Below are positions 5,793 through 5,819 of a stretch of DNA of 5,819 nucleotides, in pieces. The position numbers and the translations under genes are program-made. The first letter of the stretch is position 1. Each line of letters starts with the position of its first letter. The stretch is from Deltaproteobacteria bacterium (GTDB lineage: Bacteria > Desulfobacterota > DSM-4660 > Desulfatiglandales > HGW-15). Below the pieces are notes generated by a model. That model was given only the letters and a program-made list of their open reading frames with translations. It was not told where the DNA came from and did not search any database. The stretch lies in NCBI GenBank assembly GCA_019308985.1, contig JAFDHB010000205.1, positions 1 through 5,819 of the forward strand, read 5' to 3'.

Positions 5793-5819
5793 TTATTTTC
5801 CCTCATACCTGCCATGAAA
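5793..5819 (-). CDS. Possible C-terminal tail of the intron-encoded protein
   Basis: One minus-strand frame reads FHGRYEGK and a TAA stop (5795-5793), four bases before domain V. In several bacterial intron classes the maturase/reverse transcriptase ORF ends close to domain V, so this could be its last residues. Eight residues cannot establish it, and I recognise no motif. Confidence 0.25.
   Translation of the reverse strand, partial: FHGRYEGK

Larger units (their letters stand above)
5710..5819 (-). mobile_element. Group II intron, 3' end (partial), antisense to sodN
   Basis: On the minus strand the sequence carries the diagnostic 3' part of a bacterial group II intron: domain V (5788-5758), domain VI (5754-5713) and a terminal GAT whose last two bases (AT) fit the AY rule. 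The 3' splice junction is predicted between 5710 (last intron base) and 5709, exactly where sodN homology stops. The remainder of the intron, including most or all of the reverse transcriptase ORF, lies beyond 5819. Because it is antisense to sodN it could not be spliced from a sodN transcript. Its subclass cannot be decided from 110 bases. Confidence 0.82.

Overview
The window looks like a chromosomal segment from a Desulfobacterota (deltaproteobacterial, sulfate-reducing or syntrophic type) anaerobe. This is an inference from three things: a very long, divergent single-chain pyruvate carboxylase of the kind I associate with sulfate reducers, a signal-peptide type nickel superoxide dismutase gene, and two mobile element types (a REP-associated Y1 transposase and a bacterial group II intron) that are frequent in that group. 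No rRNA or other marker is present, so the assignment is tentative.

Layout. The left edge (1-174, minus strand) holds the N-terminal part of a Y1 (HUH-type) transposase whose frame breaks just before the expected catalytic block. Positions 175-665 carry no credible protein gene. This stretch contains a strong sigma70-like promoter (312-340), a run of hairpins with a possible H-type pseudoknot, and an intrinsic terminator (601-641). Together these look like an RNA of about 295 nt, or a cis-regulatory leader in front of the operon. Then come birA (666-1568), a biotin-protein ligase without a DNA-binding domain, and one base later pyc (1570-5277), a 1235-residue biotin carboxylase/carboxyltransferase/biotinyl fusion that ends in an unusual four-cysteine zinc-ribbon-like tail.

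The ligase and the carboxylase make direct functional sense together: the ligase would attach biotin to Lys1157 of the carboxylase, which would make oxaloacetate from pyruvate and bicarbonate.

The right end is decayed. A nickel superoxide dismutase gene (sodN, from 5319) keeps a perfect ribosome binding site and signal peptide. It has lost two nickel-hook residues (His1 to Asn, Cys6 to Tyr), is frameshifted near 5442 and has an in-frame amber at 5527. It is cut at 5709/5710 by the 3' end of a group II intron lying on the opposite strand. Domains V and VI of that intron, with the branch-point adenosine and the AY end, can be read directly. The rest of the intron lies beyond the right edge.
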